The notes beneath the pieces were generated by a model. The model was not told where the DNA came from. It searched no databases and saw only the letters and a list, made by a program, of their open reading frames with translations. Position numbers and translations under genes: made by a program. From Adiantum capillus-veneris (lineage: Eukaryota > Streptophyta > Polypodiopsida > Polypodiales > Pteridaceae), in assembly GCA_014529385.2 (NCBI GenBank), contig CM043971.1, forward strand, positions 32,879,209-32,943,208: DNA of 64,000 bases, written 5' to 3'. This document shows, in pieces, positions 54,800 through 64,000 of the stretch (positions are counted from its first letter, which is position 1; each line of letters opens with the position of its first letter).

Positions 54800-56658
54800 C
54801 TGGTGCAACCAAAGTTGGTCTATGAAGGGAAGTGCTCTATGGCGAGCTATGGGTGCTAGCACGTGCATGGCAAAGGGCTAAAGCAGGAATGAAGGCCTTG
54901 GGAGAGCATGTCCTGGCAGAAGTGTATGTCTAATGGTCTAGGTGGAATAGTAGATAAAGGTGCCCGGAATGCTGAGTCAGTGTTCTAGAATGTGGTCTTT
55001 GAGATGCTCTATAAACTCGTCCAGACGGCTCGTCAAACGAAGTCCCGGTGTGAAAGTTATGATTGTCCGACGATGGAATGCTTTGCAGATCCCCGATGGG
55101 CAGGGCAGGTATAGACAGGTGGCCAAAAATGGGATGAATGGGTACGCTTGTAAAGCTCAAGCTGTGAAGCATGCCGATCTTTTCGGTTTGCCATTCGGAG
55201 CTCAGATGGGCAAGTTATGGCATGTGGAATATTTGCAGGGGGTCGGGTACGTGCTCACCGGGCGACATGGTAGGTGCGCTAACAGAAGTTTTTTGAGCTC
55301 GCCAAGGTTTTGGAAAGTTGCATGCGACATGGGGAGTTAGCCAAAATTTGTTGCCTGTCGATCGAAATCAAAGACATTGCAATACGCATAGTTCAAGCTA
55401 GTAGGCAATCATGATGAAAAGAGATTGGATGGTTTTTTCCATTTTTGGACGTGTTGTCCAAGACTAGCATGACATCCAGTGGTGGACGGTGGAAATCGGA
55501 ATCAGTACGGGGAAATTCTCATGCGACGTGATCGGGAAAACTTATTTGGCGAATTTGAGCGCATGGAGCACCGATGTCATGGGAATCCTATATTGTAGTT
55601 CTTGCTTTATAAGTGCAAAGTGAAAATAGTGGCTTCAGTTTTGGGGAGGAAAAAAATAAAAACAAGAAGACAAGAAGTAAAGTCCCAAGCTAAGAGAGAA
55701 GAGGAAAAAGGAGGGCGATGGAGAGCCAAAAGGCACTAGCGCCGGCGCTACTGCAAAAAGAGTCCTTCTTTAGAAAACTTGAAAAAAAAAAAGGGAAGAA
55801 AGAAGAAAGAGGGGGCGACGTTTTTCGAAGAGGTTTTAGGCTTGAGATTTTTTTTGGGACTGGGAGAGAAAGAAGAAGAAATGGAAGAAGAGAAAGGCCC
55901 CGAGCAATTGGTGATCGAAGGTGGACAAGGGAAGTCACCAAAGCGACAGTAGGTGGTGGAGCGTTGCACAACAGCTTGGAAGTGAAAACGCCCGACCCTG
56001 AGAAGGATGATGACAGTTGAAGACTCGATTGGTGGCTTTGGATCGAGGGAAATGTCGGCCCAATAGCGGTGAGTTTCTTTGGGAGCCCCTTACATAGAGG
56101 GTTGTATGGGTAGTGAAAGAATGTTTTTTTTTCTTCTCTAGGAGTAGCCAAGGTCATGGCGTTTCGAAGGTTGTAATGGTCTTTTTTGAGTCAAGATTGC
56201 ACCCATTTTGCCTTGCCTCGTGCGGTGTTGATTTCCCGCTCCCCTTTTCTCTTTCTCTGGCTCTCGTTTGTGTTGTGCGGTGTCGGCAGTGTGGAAGTGT
56301 GTGTGTCCCCCCGAACCGACGACATGTGTGTGTGCACAGAGAGAGTGAGTAAGAGGATTTGTGTGGGTTGAGAGGGTCGAGATCAGTAGCAATGGTGTGT
56401 GCGTGTGGGTGGGTGATCTTGTTGGCGGTAGGTGCATCGGGTAGAGTGCAGGCGAGGCCCTGCTAGTGAAAGTTGTTTTTTTTAAAGGTGTTTCTGAGAG
56501 GACAGGGGTGTTGTGAATACCCTGAGCTATATAGGGGAATCTGTTTGTGTATCGGATGTGTTCCCCATTCCCCCTCTCCATCTTCTGGTGCCCCCACGGA
56601 GGAGCACACTGATTGCTCCCAGTGAAGTGAAGAGAATCAGTTTTTGGTGTTGGTCGAC
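54800..56658 (+). repeat. LTR and leader of gypsy element G2 (limits uncertain)
   Basis: The first about 650 bp is homologous to 25175-25870, as expected for an LTR present elsewhere. A TATA-like GCTTTATAAGTGC lies at about 55598-55612. The rest up to the gag ATG is GA-rich leader with only low-complexity frames (for example 55718-56020, Arg/Lys/Glu-rich). I could not fix the LTR end or a convincing primer site. Confidence 0.5.
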
Positions 56659-57640
56659 ATGGCGTCTCGAAGCTATGGGCCGATTTTTACAGTTGAAGAG
56701 AATCCTGATGAGTGGGTTGCAGACTTGAGCTGTATATGCTATCGTTGCGTATGCCAAACAAGGACAGCAAGATGTAGACATTTCCTTGGTGATGCACGGG
56801 AAGGCAAAGGTATGGTATGAAGCTTTAAAAGGTGAGCCGAGGCATGCTTGGCCGGCTCTACGAGCGCGTTTCCTACATGATTTCCGCAAAGAGGCGTCGC
56901 CAGTCGAGATGGATGCCAAACTGAAGGCACTCAAACAGGATGTAAGTGAAGAGTTCAACTTGTTTTTGGATTGTTCTGAAGTGTGTTGGGCAGAGTTAGC
57001 GGGTGCCATGCAATTGGCCAATGGTGAGAGCCCAGAAAAATATAATGGTGCAATGGCCATCGCAAAGGCAAAAAGCAAGAAAATAAAAAAGAAGATTGAA
57101 CAGGGTGTGTCGGGTTATGAAGCGGTGGTCCAACCTCAGGGTCTGAGGGATGATGTTCATGATGAGAACCATGCAAATCGAGGTGTAGCCAATGTGCCAC
57201 AAAATTGGGTGCGAATTGTGCAAGATTTGTTTGAGCAAATGCAAGAATTGTGGCTAAGCATGATGGATAGAGGTCAACCAAGAGGAGCAAGGGGCAGGGC
57301 AAGGCCACTGCCTGGCCGATGTTACAATTGCGGTGACGAAGGACACTATGCACCGGATTGCCCTCATCCGCTAAGAGAAAGAGGCAGTATTTATCCGTTG
57401 TTTGGCAGAGGTAGAGGCCAAGCACAACTCAATGGCCCAAGGGAGCTGGTAATTGAGAATCAGGTGTTGCCAGCTCCTCCAGATGGTGGTGAAGTCCCTA
57501 GGGCGAATATCATCGGAGTGGATAAGCAGGATGTTGAAGTCTTGGCCAACAAAAGAGCAAGGATGAAAAGAGAGACAGAAACCGAGCGGGAGACGAGGGC
57601 CCGTAAAGGTAAAGAGAAAGTGTACGAAGGCAAGGAGTAG
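56659..57640 (+). pseudogene. G2 gag with zinc knuckle
   Basis: ATG at 56659 opens MASRSYGPIFTVEENPDEWV; a frameshift near 56730 moves to the 284-codon frame at 56786-57640. That frame carries GKAKVWYEAL and ALRARFLHDF (capsid region) and, at about residue 178, the knuckle CYNCGDEGHYAPDC (C-x2-C-x4-H-x4-C, all ligands present). The C-terminus is strongly basic and acidic (a KRARMKRETETERE stretch). The frame stops at 57640, shortly before the protease region. Confidence 0.83.
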
Positions 57641-57769
57641 CCAGAAACTAGCAAGAAGAGGAGGCGTCGTAAAATCAAGCAAGCAGACTTTCAGCTAGGG
57701 CACGGCTACCCTGAATACGACCTGGTAAGCGATGTTCAAAGTCAAAAGGCTAACATTACCTTTGGTCAG

Positions 57770-58698
57770 TTGTTGGCTTTAAATCCCAAGCTACAAAGAC
57801 AATGGTCTACAAATGTCAGCACGAGGCTGCCAAAGGCTAAGGGAAATGTGCATGCAATACAAAACATGGCATTGAGAGTGGGTAGCTCGATGGATGTCCT
57901 TCCTGTAGTGGATACGTTCATTGAAAAAGGATGCAAGTTCAGGCCTATATAGATGGCAGAGCAGAGGTTTGCGTCATGACGGAGGTTGTTATGAAGGAAA
58001 TAGGGGTCAAAGTAGTAGCTAAATCAAATGTACGCATGAGGATGGCTAACCATACCAAAGCGAGGTGTTCGGGTGTGGCTCAAGACGTAAGAGTGAAAGT
58101 GATGGGCATTGAGTGCCTAATCAATTTCTTTGTGATGAAAGCAAGTGACAATGCTTATCCAATCATCTTGGGTAGGCCATGGCTACTTGCAATAGGGGCT
58201 AAGCAGGATTGGGGGAGCAAGGTGTTCACCTTGCTAGACAAAGAGAGAGGGAGGCATGTGGTGCTTCATTTGATGACCAAAGAGAGCCATTTTCACCCTG
58301 TGGCAAAAAAAGACAAAGATGACACGACAAGCTATGAGTATGAGACCGAGACGGCCTATGATGAGGACTACAGAGATACTGAGGAAGAGGAAAGCGAGGA
58401 TGATATGCTCAAGATAGATGTCAACTTGTTTGGGGTCATTGTTGAAGACTCCCATGTAAAAGGAGAGGTGCAACCACAGGTTCATGGCATAGGTGCGGAG
58501 CAGGTAACTGCTATGCTAAGTGAAGATTTGACCAAGAAAGAGAGTGAAGGCTATGTTGAGCTATGTGCCTCTTTTCTAAATTTATTTGCGACGAAGTACG
58601 AGGATCTACGAGGAGCAAAGGGTGCAGAGCACAAGATAGTTCCTAAAGAAGGGTGCAAACCAAAGGCGCATAAGCTAAGGAGGTTAGGGGAGATTTAG
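57770..58698 (+). pseudogene. G2 protease region and RT N-terminus
   Basis: The frame at 57770-57952 shifts into 57931-58698. AYIDGRAEVCVMTEVV is the protease active-site segment (D kept, G-R in place of G-G/S-GA), and AYPIILGRPWLL is the classical flap/ILG region of plant gypsy proteases. A long acidic linker follows (DEDYRDTEEEESEDD). The frame ends with the HKIVPKEGCKPKAHKLRRL segment that precedes RT. Confidence 0.8.
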
Positions 58699-59031
58699 AA
58701 GGAGGCTCTTTGGCAAGAGATTAACCAATTGTTAGATGCAGGTATCATATACCCCTTGAAGGAGTCCGAGTGGGTCTCTCCGGTGTTTATCACCCCTAAG
58801 AAGAATGGAAAATGGAGGGTGTGCATCAATTACAAGCCATTGAATGCGGTGACCAAGAGAAACCACTACCTGCTCTGCTGCCGTTCCAAGATGAAATCTT
58901 AAATCAGGTGGCAGGTCATGAGAGTACTCTATTATGGACGGATTTTCAGGGTACTTTCAGATAGGGATTGCTCTTGAAGACCAACTGAAGACGACATTTA
59001 TCTCTCCATGGAGGTGCTTTTCCTATCGCAG
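58699..59031 (+). pseudogene. G2 reverse transcriptase N-terminal part, interrupted
   Basis: After a stop at 58696, the frame continues with LLDAGIIYPL, SEWVSPVFITPKKNGKWR and INYKPLNAVTKRNHY. A frameshift follows, then the motif A region MDGFSGYFQIGIALEDQLKT and TTFISPW. RT is cut at 59031 by the chromovirus LTR D. The KTTF-x-SPW-x-x-F-x-YR pattern resembles Athila/Tat-type RT. The catalytic DD segment is not in the window. Confidence 0.82.
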
Positions 59032-59136
59032 TGTCCTAAAATATAATATCTAACTTTACCAAATGATTTTCTCATATTAAACTGATCATTTAATGTGGGA
59101 GAATAAACGGGAACGGGAGTTAGAATAGAGACATGT

Positions 59137-59340
59137 GCTTCTAGACCTGTCTCAACACGGGACCAAAAGGAGAGATGGTTGCATCTCAATAGGGATCCAA
59201 AAGGAGATGGTCTATCAAAGAGAAATGTGCAATAAGTGCTTCTAGACTTACCTCAGCAAGGGACCAAGAGGAGAGATGGTTACATCTCAATAGGGGTCCA
59301 AAAGGAGGTGGTCTATCAAAGAGCAATGTGCAACTAATGA
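59137..59340 (+). repeat. About 103-bp tandem duplication in LTR D
   Basis: GTGCTTCTAGAC ... GGAGAGATGGTT ... GGTCTATCAAAGAG occurs twice, starting at about 59137 and 59238. LTR C has one unit. Confidence 0.8.
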
Positions 59341-59399
59341 AGCTTAAAAGACCTTAGGGTTAGCTTCATTAAAGACCTCCAATGGTTAGTGTTAAAATT

Positions 59400-59625
59400 T
59401 CTTTGACCTTAAGCAAGCTAGGGCTAAGCTTGAGGTGGAAACCTGACCTAAACTTAAGCAAGCTAGGGCTGTGCTTGAGGGTGGGAACCTTAGGCAAGCT
59501 AGGGTTGTGCTTGAGGTGGGAACTCGACCTAAACTTAAGCAAGCTAGGGTTGTGCCTGATGTGGAAACCCAACCTAAAGTTAAGCAAGCTAAGGCTGTGC
59601 TTGAGGTGGGAACCCCACAAGGTGC
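59400..59625 (+). repeat. Five-unit minisatellite in LTR D
   Basis: AAGCAAGCTAGGGCT-type cores recur about five times at 37-46 bp spacing, alternating with GTGCTTGAGGTGGGAACC. LTR C has a single diverged unit, so the array expanded in this copy or its lineage. Confidence 0.85.
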
Positions 59626-60320
59626 TTGTCATGCTTGATGACTAAGGTACTTGAGGTACTTGTTACATTTAATGAGGAAGTTGCTTGAGAAGCTTCCTAT
59701 GCATGGGGGGTAAGATGCTTGAGTCAAAAAGAGAACCTACTCACTTAATGAGGAAGTTGCTTGAGAAACTTCCTATGCATAAAAATCTCAAAGTTAGGGG
59801 AATTCTAAAAGAGCACATGGGACACATGTCAGACTCTCACTAAGCTTAACCACATGGTGTGCTTGAATGCTATTGGTTGGGCTAAAGAGGGGTCCAATGA
59901 GATTCTACTTCCATCTAACAAATATCTAGATATTTTCAAGCTCTCTTTCCTAAGGGGTAAGGAGGACACTTGTCAAAAGACTACCCATATGCTTGACTGG
60001 ATGCTGGATGTGATTGGCTAAGGGGAGAGGTATCCAATGAGCTTGTAGCAAGTAGAATTTTCACCCAAAGCAAGAAAGGGGGGTGCTAGGGGGATATACT
60101 CCACACACACACACACACACACTCATTTGCAAGGCTATTCTCACTTGGTGAAAGTTGAGGAACACCACCTCCTTCTCCAAGCTTGTGAGAGTGAAAGCCT
60201 GCACCAACAGTCTTGGCTATGGAATGCAAATCCAACCAAGAGCTATGCTTCAATGCTTAAGCTTGTCATCTTCTCCATCTTCATTACTATGCTATTATAT
60301 ATGCTAGCAAGAAGAGTAAT

Positions 60321-60619
60321 TGTTAACCCTCACGGCTCACGGACACCCCATCACCTACGACGGACGTGTATTATGTATTTGGTAGAGTCAGGTACCGGGC
60401 TTGTCGGACCGATAGGAAAAGGGTAAGAGTGATCGCCGATGAGAGGCGCACTCTAACTGGGACATTCAAGGGATTAGTTGGCTAAGCATGGGCGCCCAAG
60501 TGTGAATGGGGTGAGCTCATATAAAAGCCAACTAAACCTAAAATTCATTCATTCTCTCATTTGTGCAATAGAAGAGTGCTCTTGCTCCATCTTCTTCTTC
60601 TTCACCTCCTCGTGTGTGT

Positions 60620-60708
<89 letters not shown>

Positions 60709-60943
60709 CGATCGAGCATTGCGGCGGCACGACGGCGGTGAAGCGGTTGAGCGCGACGTAGCGGCGTCTCCTTCTTCTTCGCGGCGAGGAATCCTCCACG
60801 GCAAGAGCGTAGAGCGGTGAGTGACACACCATTGCCCTCTTTTGAGCTTACTAGTTAAGCTAGTTGTGTGCTTGGAGCTGTCTATGGCTCGCACACAGTG
60901 TTAGGCAAGGCCCTTGCTTCGACAGTGCGGCAAGGAGCGCACA
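60321..60943 (+). repeat. 5' LTR of T-family gypsy element T2 (623 bp)
   Basis: TGTTAACCCTCACGG ... GGAGCGCACA, followed after four T by a tRNA-Asp-type primer site. Shares its landmarks with the inverted T1 LTR at 38013-38571. It interrupts chromovirus LTR D. Confidence 0.85.
60611..60706 (+). repeat. (TG)n-(GA)n inside the T2 LTR
   Basis: TG units at 60611-60671 with one interruption, then GA units at 60672-60706. The GA part is at the place occupied by (GA)n in the T1 LTR. Confidence 0.95.
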
Positions 60944-60947
60944 TTTT

Positions 60948-60965
60948 TGGCGCCGCTGCCGGGGA
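60948..60965 (+). promoter_or_regulatory. Primer-binding site of T2
   Basis: TGGCGCCGCTGCCGGGGA, the primer site pattern of Tat/Athila gypsy elements, complementary to a tRNA-Asp 3' end. Confidence 0.88.
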
Positions 60966-62177
60966 ATCGCCCTGCACTAAGCCCAAGAGGCACTTTGTGC
61001 TTCTCCTATGAGTTGTTTGTAGTAGGAAAGAAGAGGAAGAGGAAGGGGAATGAGTTGTTTTTCTGCAAGTTGTTAATTTCTGTGTTGTCTGCAAGTTCTG
61101 TGATTTCTGCTTAATGTTGTGTTTTCTGTTTGCACACAGTCTTTGCACAATTAGTAGTCGTTAGCTTGTTTGCAGTGAATGAATAAGTAGGAAGACAGTT
61201 AGCAATTTCTGCTTGCACACAGTCTGTACACAGTTTTCTGTCAAGGTTTGCCTGCACACAGTCTTTGCACAATAAGGTAGTGAGAGAGGAAGTAGGTGGA
61301 CAGTTAGCTCACTGTCAGTAAGCAGTTAACAGATTAGTTAGTGGTTAGCAGCACTGTTAGTAAGTAGATAAGGTAGTGAGTTGTCTGTGAGCTGTGGACT
61401 GGGAGGGTAGGTAGGTGACAGTGTGTGTGGCCAAGAAAGGGTCACCAAAACCGCGCGCGGTCGTCGCCCAAAGAAAAAAAAAAGTTTTAAAAAAAAAACC
61501 GAAAATATTTAAGCGTGAGTGACTAGGGGGCTACACTAAAATTTTGATCGGGATTGGGATCATTTCCCCAAGCCCAAGCCCAGACCCAGACCCAAGCCTT
61601 AGTCTTATGATATACACTAGACTCACTCTTATATATATACCCTACCCCCTCAAGAGGGAATGAGAGCATGTGGGGCAAGTCCTCCACTCTCCTCCCTTCT
61701 CTTCCCACTTGCACCCTTAGACTTTCTAATTTGGGCCTGGTTCCCTAATAGAAATTGACGGTTTTAGGGATTTCGAGGGCATAAAGTGACCAAACGGAGG
61801 GCTGTAAAGCACGGCATGTCCCTCTGACCGAGACGCTCGTTTTGAGCTATCATACGTTCTATTCTATAGCTGGGTCAGAAAAAAAGGACCAAAAAATCAA
61901 AAAATAAATAAATAAGAAAAGACTTGGGTTGCAAAACACCCAAAATTACTAGGTGAGCAGCCTTCACGGGCCCTCACTGACACTTCTAGGGGATCCAAGT
62001 CATATGAACCTACACTCTGGACGAGTGTTAGAGCACGAGCATATTGGTAGTGCCTCCATTTACGCAGGCACCCATTATTCCTCCACCCTAGGTTCTGGAC
62101 CTTCGGCCAGGACTTAAGGTAGCGCGACCCAAGATCCTCATATCGCGTCTAGTGATTCTTCCTCTGACTACGAAGTC
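60966..62177 (+). other. T2 leader
   Basis: About 1.2 kb between primer site and gag ATG with no gene. A GCACACAGTCTTTGCACAAT motif recurs near 61133 and 61253, with a shorter related copy at about 61215. Confidence 0.6.
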
Positions 62178-64000
62178 ATGGAGGGGTATCCTACACCAAA
62201 CCCTGATAGTTCAAGTCAAGACATGCATGTCATGGGCCCACGGCCCGGGTCCAGCGTGTTTAGCCGCTTAAAAGAGACCCTTAGTAGAGCTACTCGCTCC
62301 GAACATGTGGTTAATGAAATAAATGAAGGGAGTGGGGAAGTAAATTCGTCATTCATGCCTAAAATGGACCCTATGCTTCTTGAGAATGTGCATGTGAATG
62401 TTCCATCCATTGCACCTCCTGATCCTTTAGGACTATCTCCCTCTGAGGTTTTACTACCCGATGGTAGGAGTCTTGCCGAAGTGCAAGAGATCGAACTCTA
62501 TATGCAAGCAACAAGGGAGAGGGAAATTGAGAACCTACGAGGGCTAGAACAAAGTCGAGCCCTGAAAGCAAAGGCTCCTATGACAACAATCATGCCAGCC
62601 GAGCAACCGAGTGCTCCCAAGGTAGCAGTCACGGAGGGGCAAGCTATGGGGAGCAATAATGCTTCCACTTGAAGGGAAACCTCCAGCACGCCAGGCCTAG
62701 ATGGGATATTCCTAAACGAAAATTGGGAGTATGACCTACAAGCAGAAGCTTTAACTGATCGGTACACAGGACACACCTATCATGTGGGTTGGTTAGATGT
62801 GCTACAATCCACATCGGGTGCTACTAGCATAGATGAGCAACAACAGAAAGTTTGTGATGTCCTCCATAGGATTGTCGAGTTAGAAAGACAGAACACAGGG
62901 ATCAACATGCCTTCAACAGGCCTAATGAGATTCTTGGATACGGGAAAGGCCAACCAACCAACCCTGTCACAAATGGAGACTCCCTCAATAAGCCCCATTG
63001 ATCCTCCATATGTTGTTTCGCCAGGAGCCTCAGTACAATCTGAGCCCACAAGTGGCAGCATTACCTTCCCGGATCTAGCTCATCTTTCTCTTAATGACAC
63101 TACGGCTACCATGCATATCCCAATGGTGAGCATGACAAGAAGTACACCATGGAGTTCATTTGTTAACACTGCACCGATGCCTAGTAGCACAGTGCCCCCA
63201 ACTATACCTACATGTATGTATCAATCATGTGCACCTGTCGTACCTCAGCCTCATGTAGCTCCTACACCTCCGATTATTCCAAGAGCTTACAATCCACAAT
63301 GGAATTATCCAAGCTCTTATACAAGTGGAGCCATGCCATTTATAATAACATGCCATATCAGGCACCCCCTATGCCTAGGGCCACGCCTGTAAACTTTGGA
63401 CCACCGTCTGGTACACCACCATACGAAATATGGGACCCAAGAGCCGCGCGTATGCCAAGGCCAAGGCCAAGGCCAACTCCCATCTCACATGTGGTTCCAG
63501 GAGCACATACACCCATTATACCTGCTCAAATAGGAGATTTGGCAGCATTTGCTCAAACTATCGATCGCTCTATTGCGGAAAACATGCGTAGTGCACCTGA
63601 TAGAGAGCCTAGGAGCAAGGCAGTTCAAGTAGCTAAGCTCACACAGAAATTCAATGGAGACGGAGATGCTAGAAAGCATATAGAAGTCTTTGAACATGTG
63701 TGCGATTCCTTGGAAGAGTACAATGAGCTACATAAGTGTAAGGCTTTGAGTTTGACCCTAAGCGGAAAGGCTGGAGATTGGTATAGAACCTTAAGAGTAG
63801 AAGAGAAAACGATCTACTCTACTCTTAGGAGACTGTTCTTAAAAGAATACATACGAGAGGGAGTACTTTGGGGTGTAGCCTCTCAGCTCCAGAAAGCCCA
63901 ACGAGAAGAAGGTGAATCCGTGAGAGACTTCATTAGTCGCCTAAAGAATTTGAATTCTCGATGCAATCCAAACGAGCGATTCAACAACATCCAATTGCTC
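62178..64000 (+). pseudogene. T2 gag, runs off the right edge
   Basis: The frame opens at ATG 62178. One in-frame TGA lies at 62670-62672, after which the same phase stays open to 63392. A frameshift between about 63320 and 63370 moves to a phase open from there to the window end. The last part is a retrotransposon gag (capsid) domain: FNGDGDARKHIEVFEHV, then GKAGDWYRTL, LRRLFLKEYI and SVRDFISRLKNL. The middle is Pro/Ser/Thr-rich. With only one stop and one shift it is among the better preserved frames here. Protease and pol would lie beyond the window. Confidence 0.82.

Larger units (their letters stand above)
59032..60320 (+). repeat. Chromovirus LTR D, inserted in G2 and itself interrupted
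   Basis: Begins TGTCCTAAAATATAATATC and matches LTR C and LTR B throughout (ATGATTTTCTCATATTAAAC, GCAAATCCAACCAAGAGC, GCAAGAAGAGTAAT). It stops at 60320, where the T2 LTR starts; in LTR C about 480 bp follow this point. Contains a (CA)n at about 60104-60121. Whether it is a solo LTR or the 5' LTR of a full element cannot be told from this window. Confidence 0.85.

Noticed and set aside
55690-56581. Frames of 73-155 codons on both strands upstream of G2 gag
   Set aside because: Low-complexity Lys/Arg/Glu or Ser/Pro/Phe content in the G2 leader; no domain seen. A leader-encoded protein cannot be excluded but is unsupported.
59400-59625. Regular repeat array resembling a CRISPR layout
   Set aside because: Spacers are repeats of the same sequence, units are variable, and the context is a plant LTR. 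It is a minisatellite.
60478-60894. Frames of 66-118 codons within the T2 LTR
   Set aside because: They lie in an LTR and are dominated by (TG)n and (GA)n.

Overview
This window is plant nuclear DNA made almost entirely of transposable elements and simple repeats. I see no intact host protein gene, no rRNA and no canonical tRNA gene. The evidence for a plant is a Helitron with an RPA-like neighbour, chromoviruses primed by initiator tRNA-Met, a Ty3/gypsy family with a Tat/Athila-style primer site, Ty1/copia, a CACTA-type end, LINE fragments and a tRNA-derived SINE. The very repeat-rich, gene-free sequence with many GA/CT and GT/AC microsatellites suggests a large-genome plant such as a fern or gymnosperm, but the species cannot be fixed from this sequence.

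Layout. 1-5.0 kb: decayed minus-strand Helitron (Rep/helicase polyprotein plus an RPA-like OB-fold gene). 5-10 kb: non-coding DNA with a SINE bounded by a perfect 16-bp target duplication and a 126-bp foldback. 10.4-12.9 kb: mirrored microsatellites, terminal-inverted-repeat (TIR) element M1, a poly-G tract and a CACTA-like end. 13-17.7 kb: two 5'-truncated LINEs on the minus strand that share the same 3' hairpin. 17.7-20.9 kb: unassigned sequence with a perfect 21-bp hairpin and an unidentified coding remnant. 20.9-24.8 kb: a copia-like LTR joined to element-internal sequence on both sides. 25-33 kb: an old LTR-related repeat, TIR element M2 and AT-rich DNA.

33-46.7 kb: a minus-strand gypsy family (T) whose LTR at 38.0-38.6 kb also has a polypurine tract on one side and a primer site on the other. 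It is interrupted by a chromovirus (B, 40233-45089) with a 5-bp target duplication. 46.7-49.4 kb: truncated Ty1/copia element, cut in its 3' LTR by a second chromovirus (C), whose gag, protease and RT run to 53.8 kb, where RT is broken at a small TIR element (M3). 54.8-59.0 kb: another gypsy element (G2) whose RT is interrupted by a chromovirus LTR (D). That LTR is itself interrupted at 60321 by a plus-strand T-family element (T2), which runs off the right edge within gag.

The coding regions are replication genes of separate mobile elements and nearly all carry stops or frameshifts. The interest lies in the junctions: nesting order, LTRs with internal sequence on both sides, LINE 3' ends tied to microsatellite tails, and TIR elements flanked by G-runs that carry pol III-like boxes.
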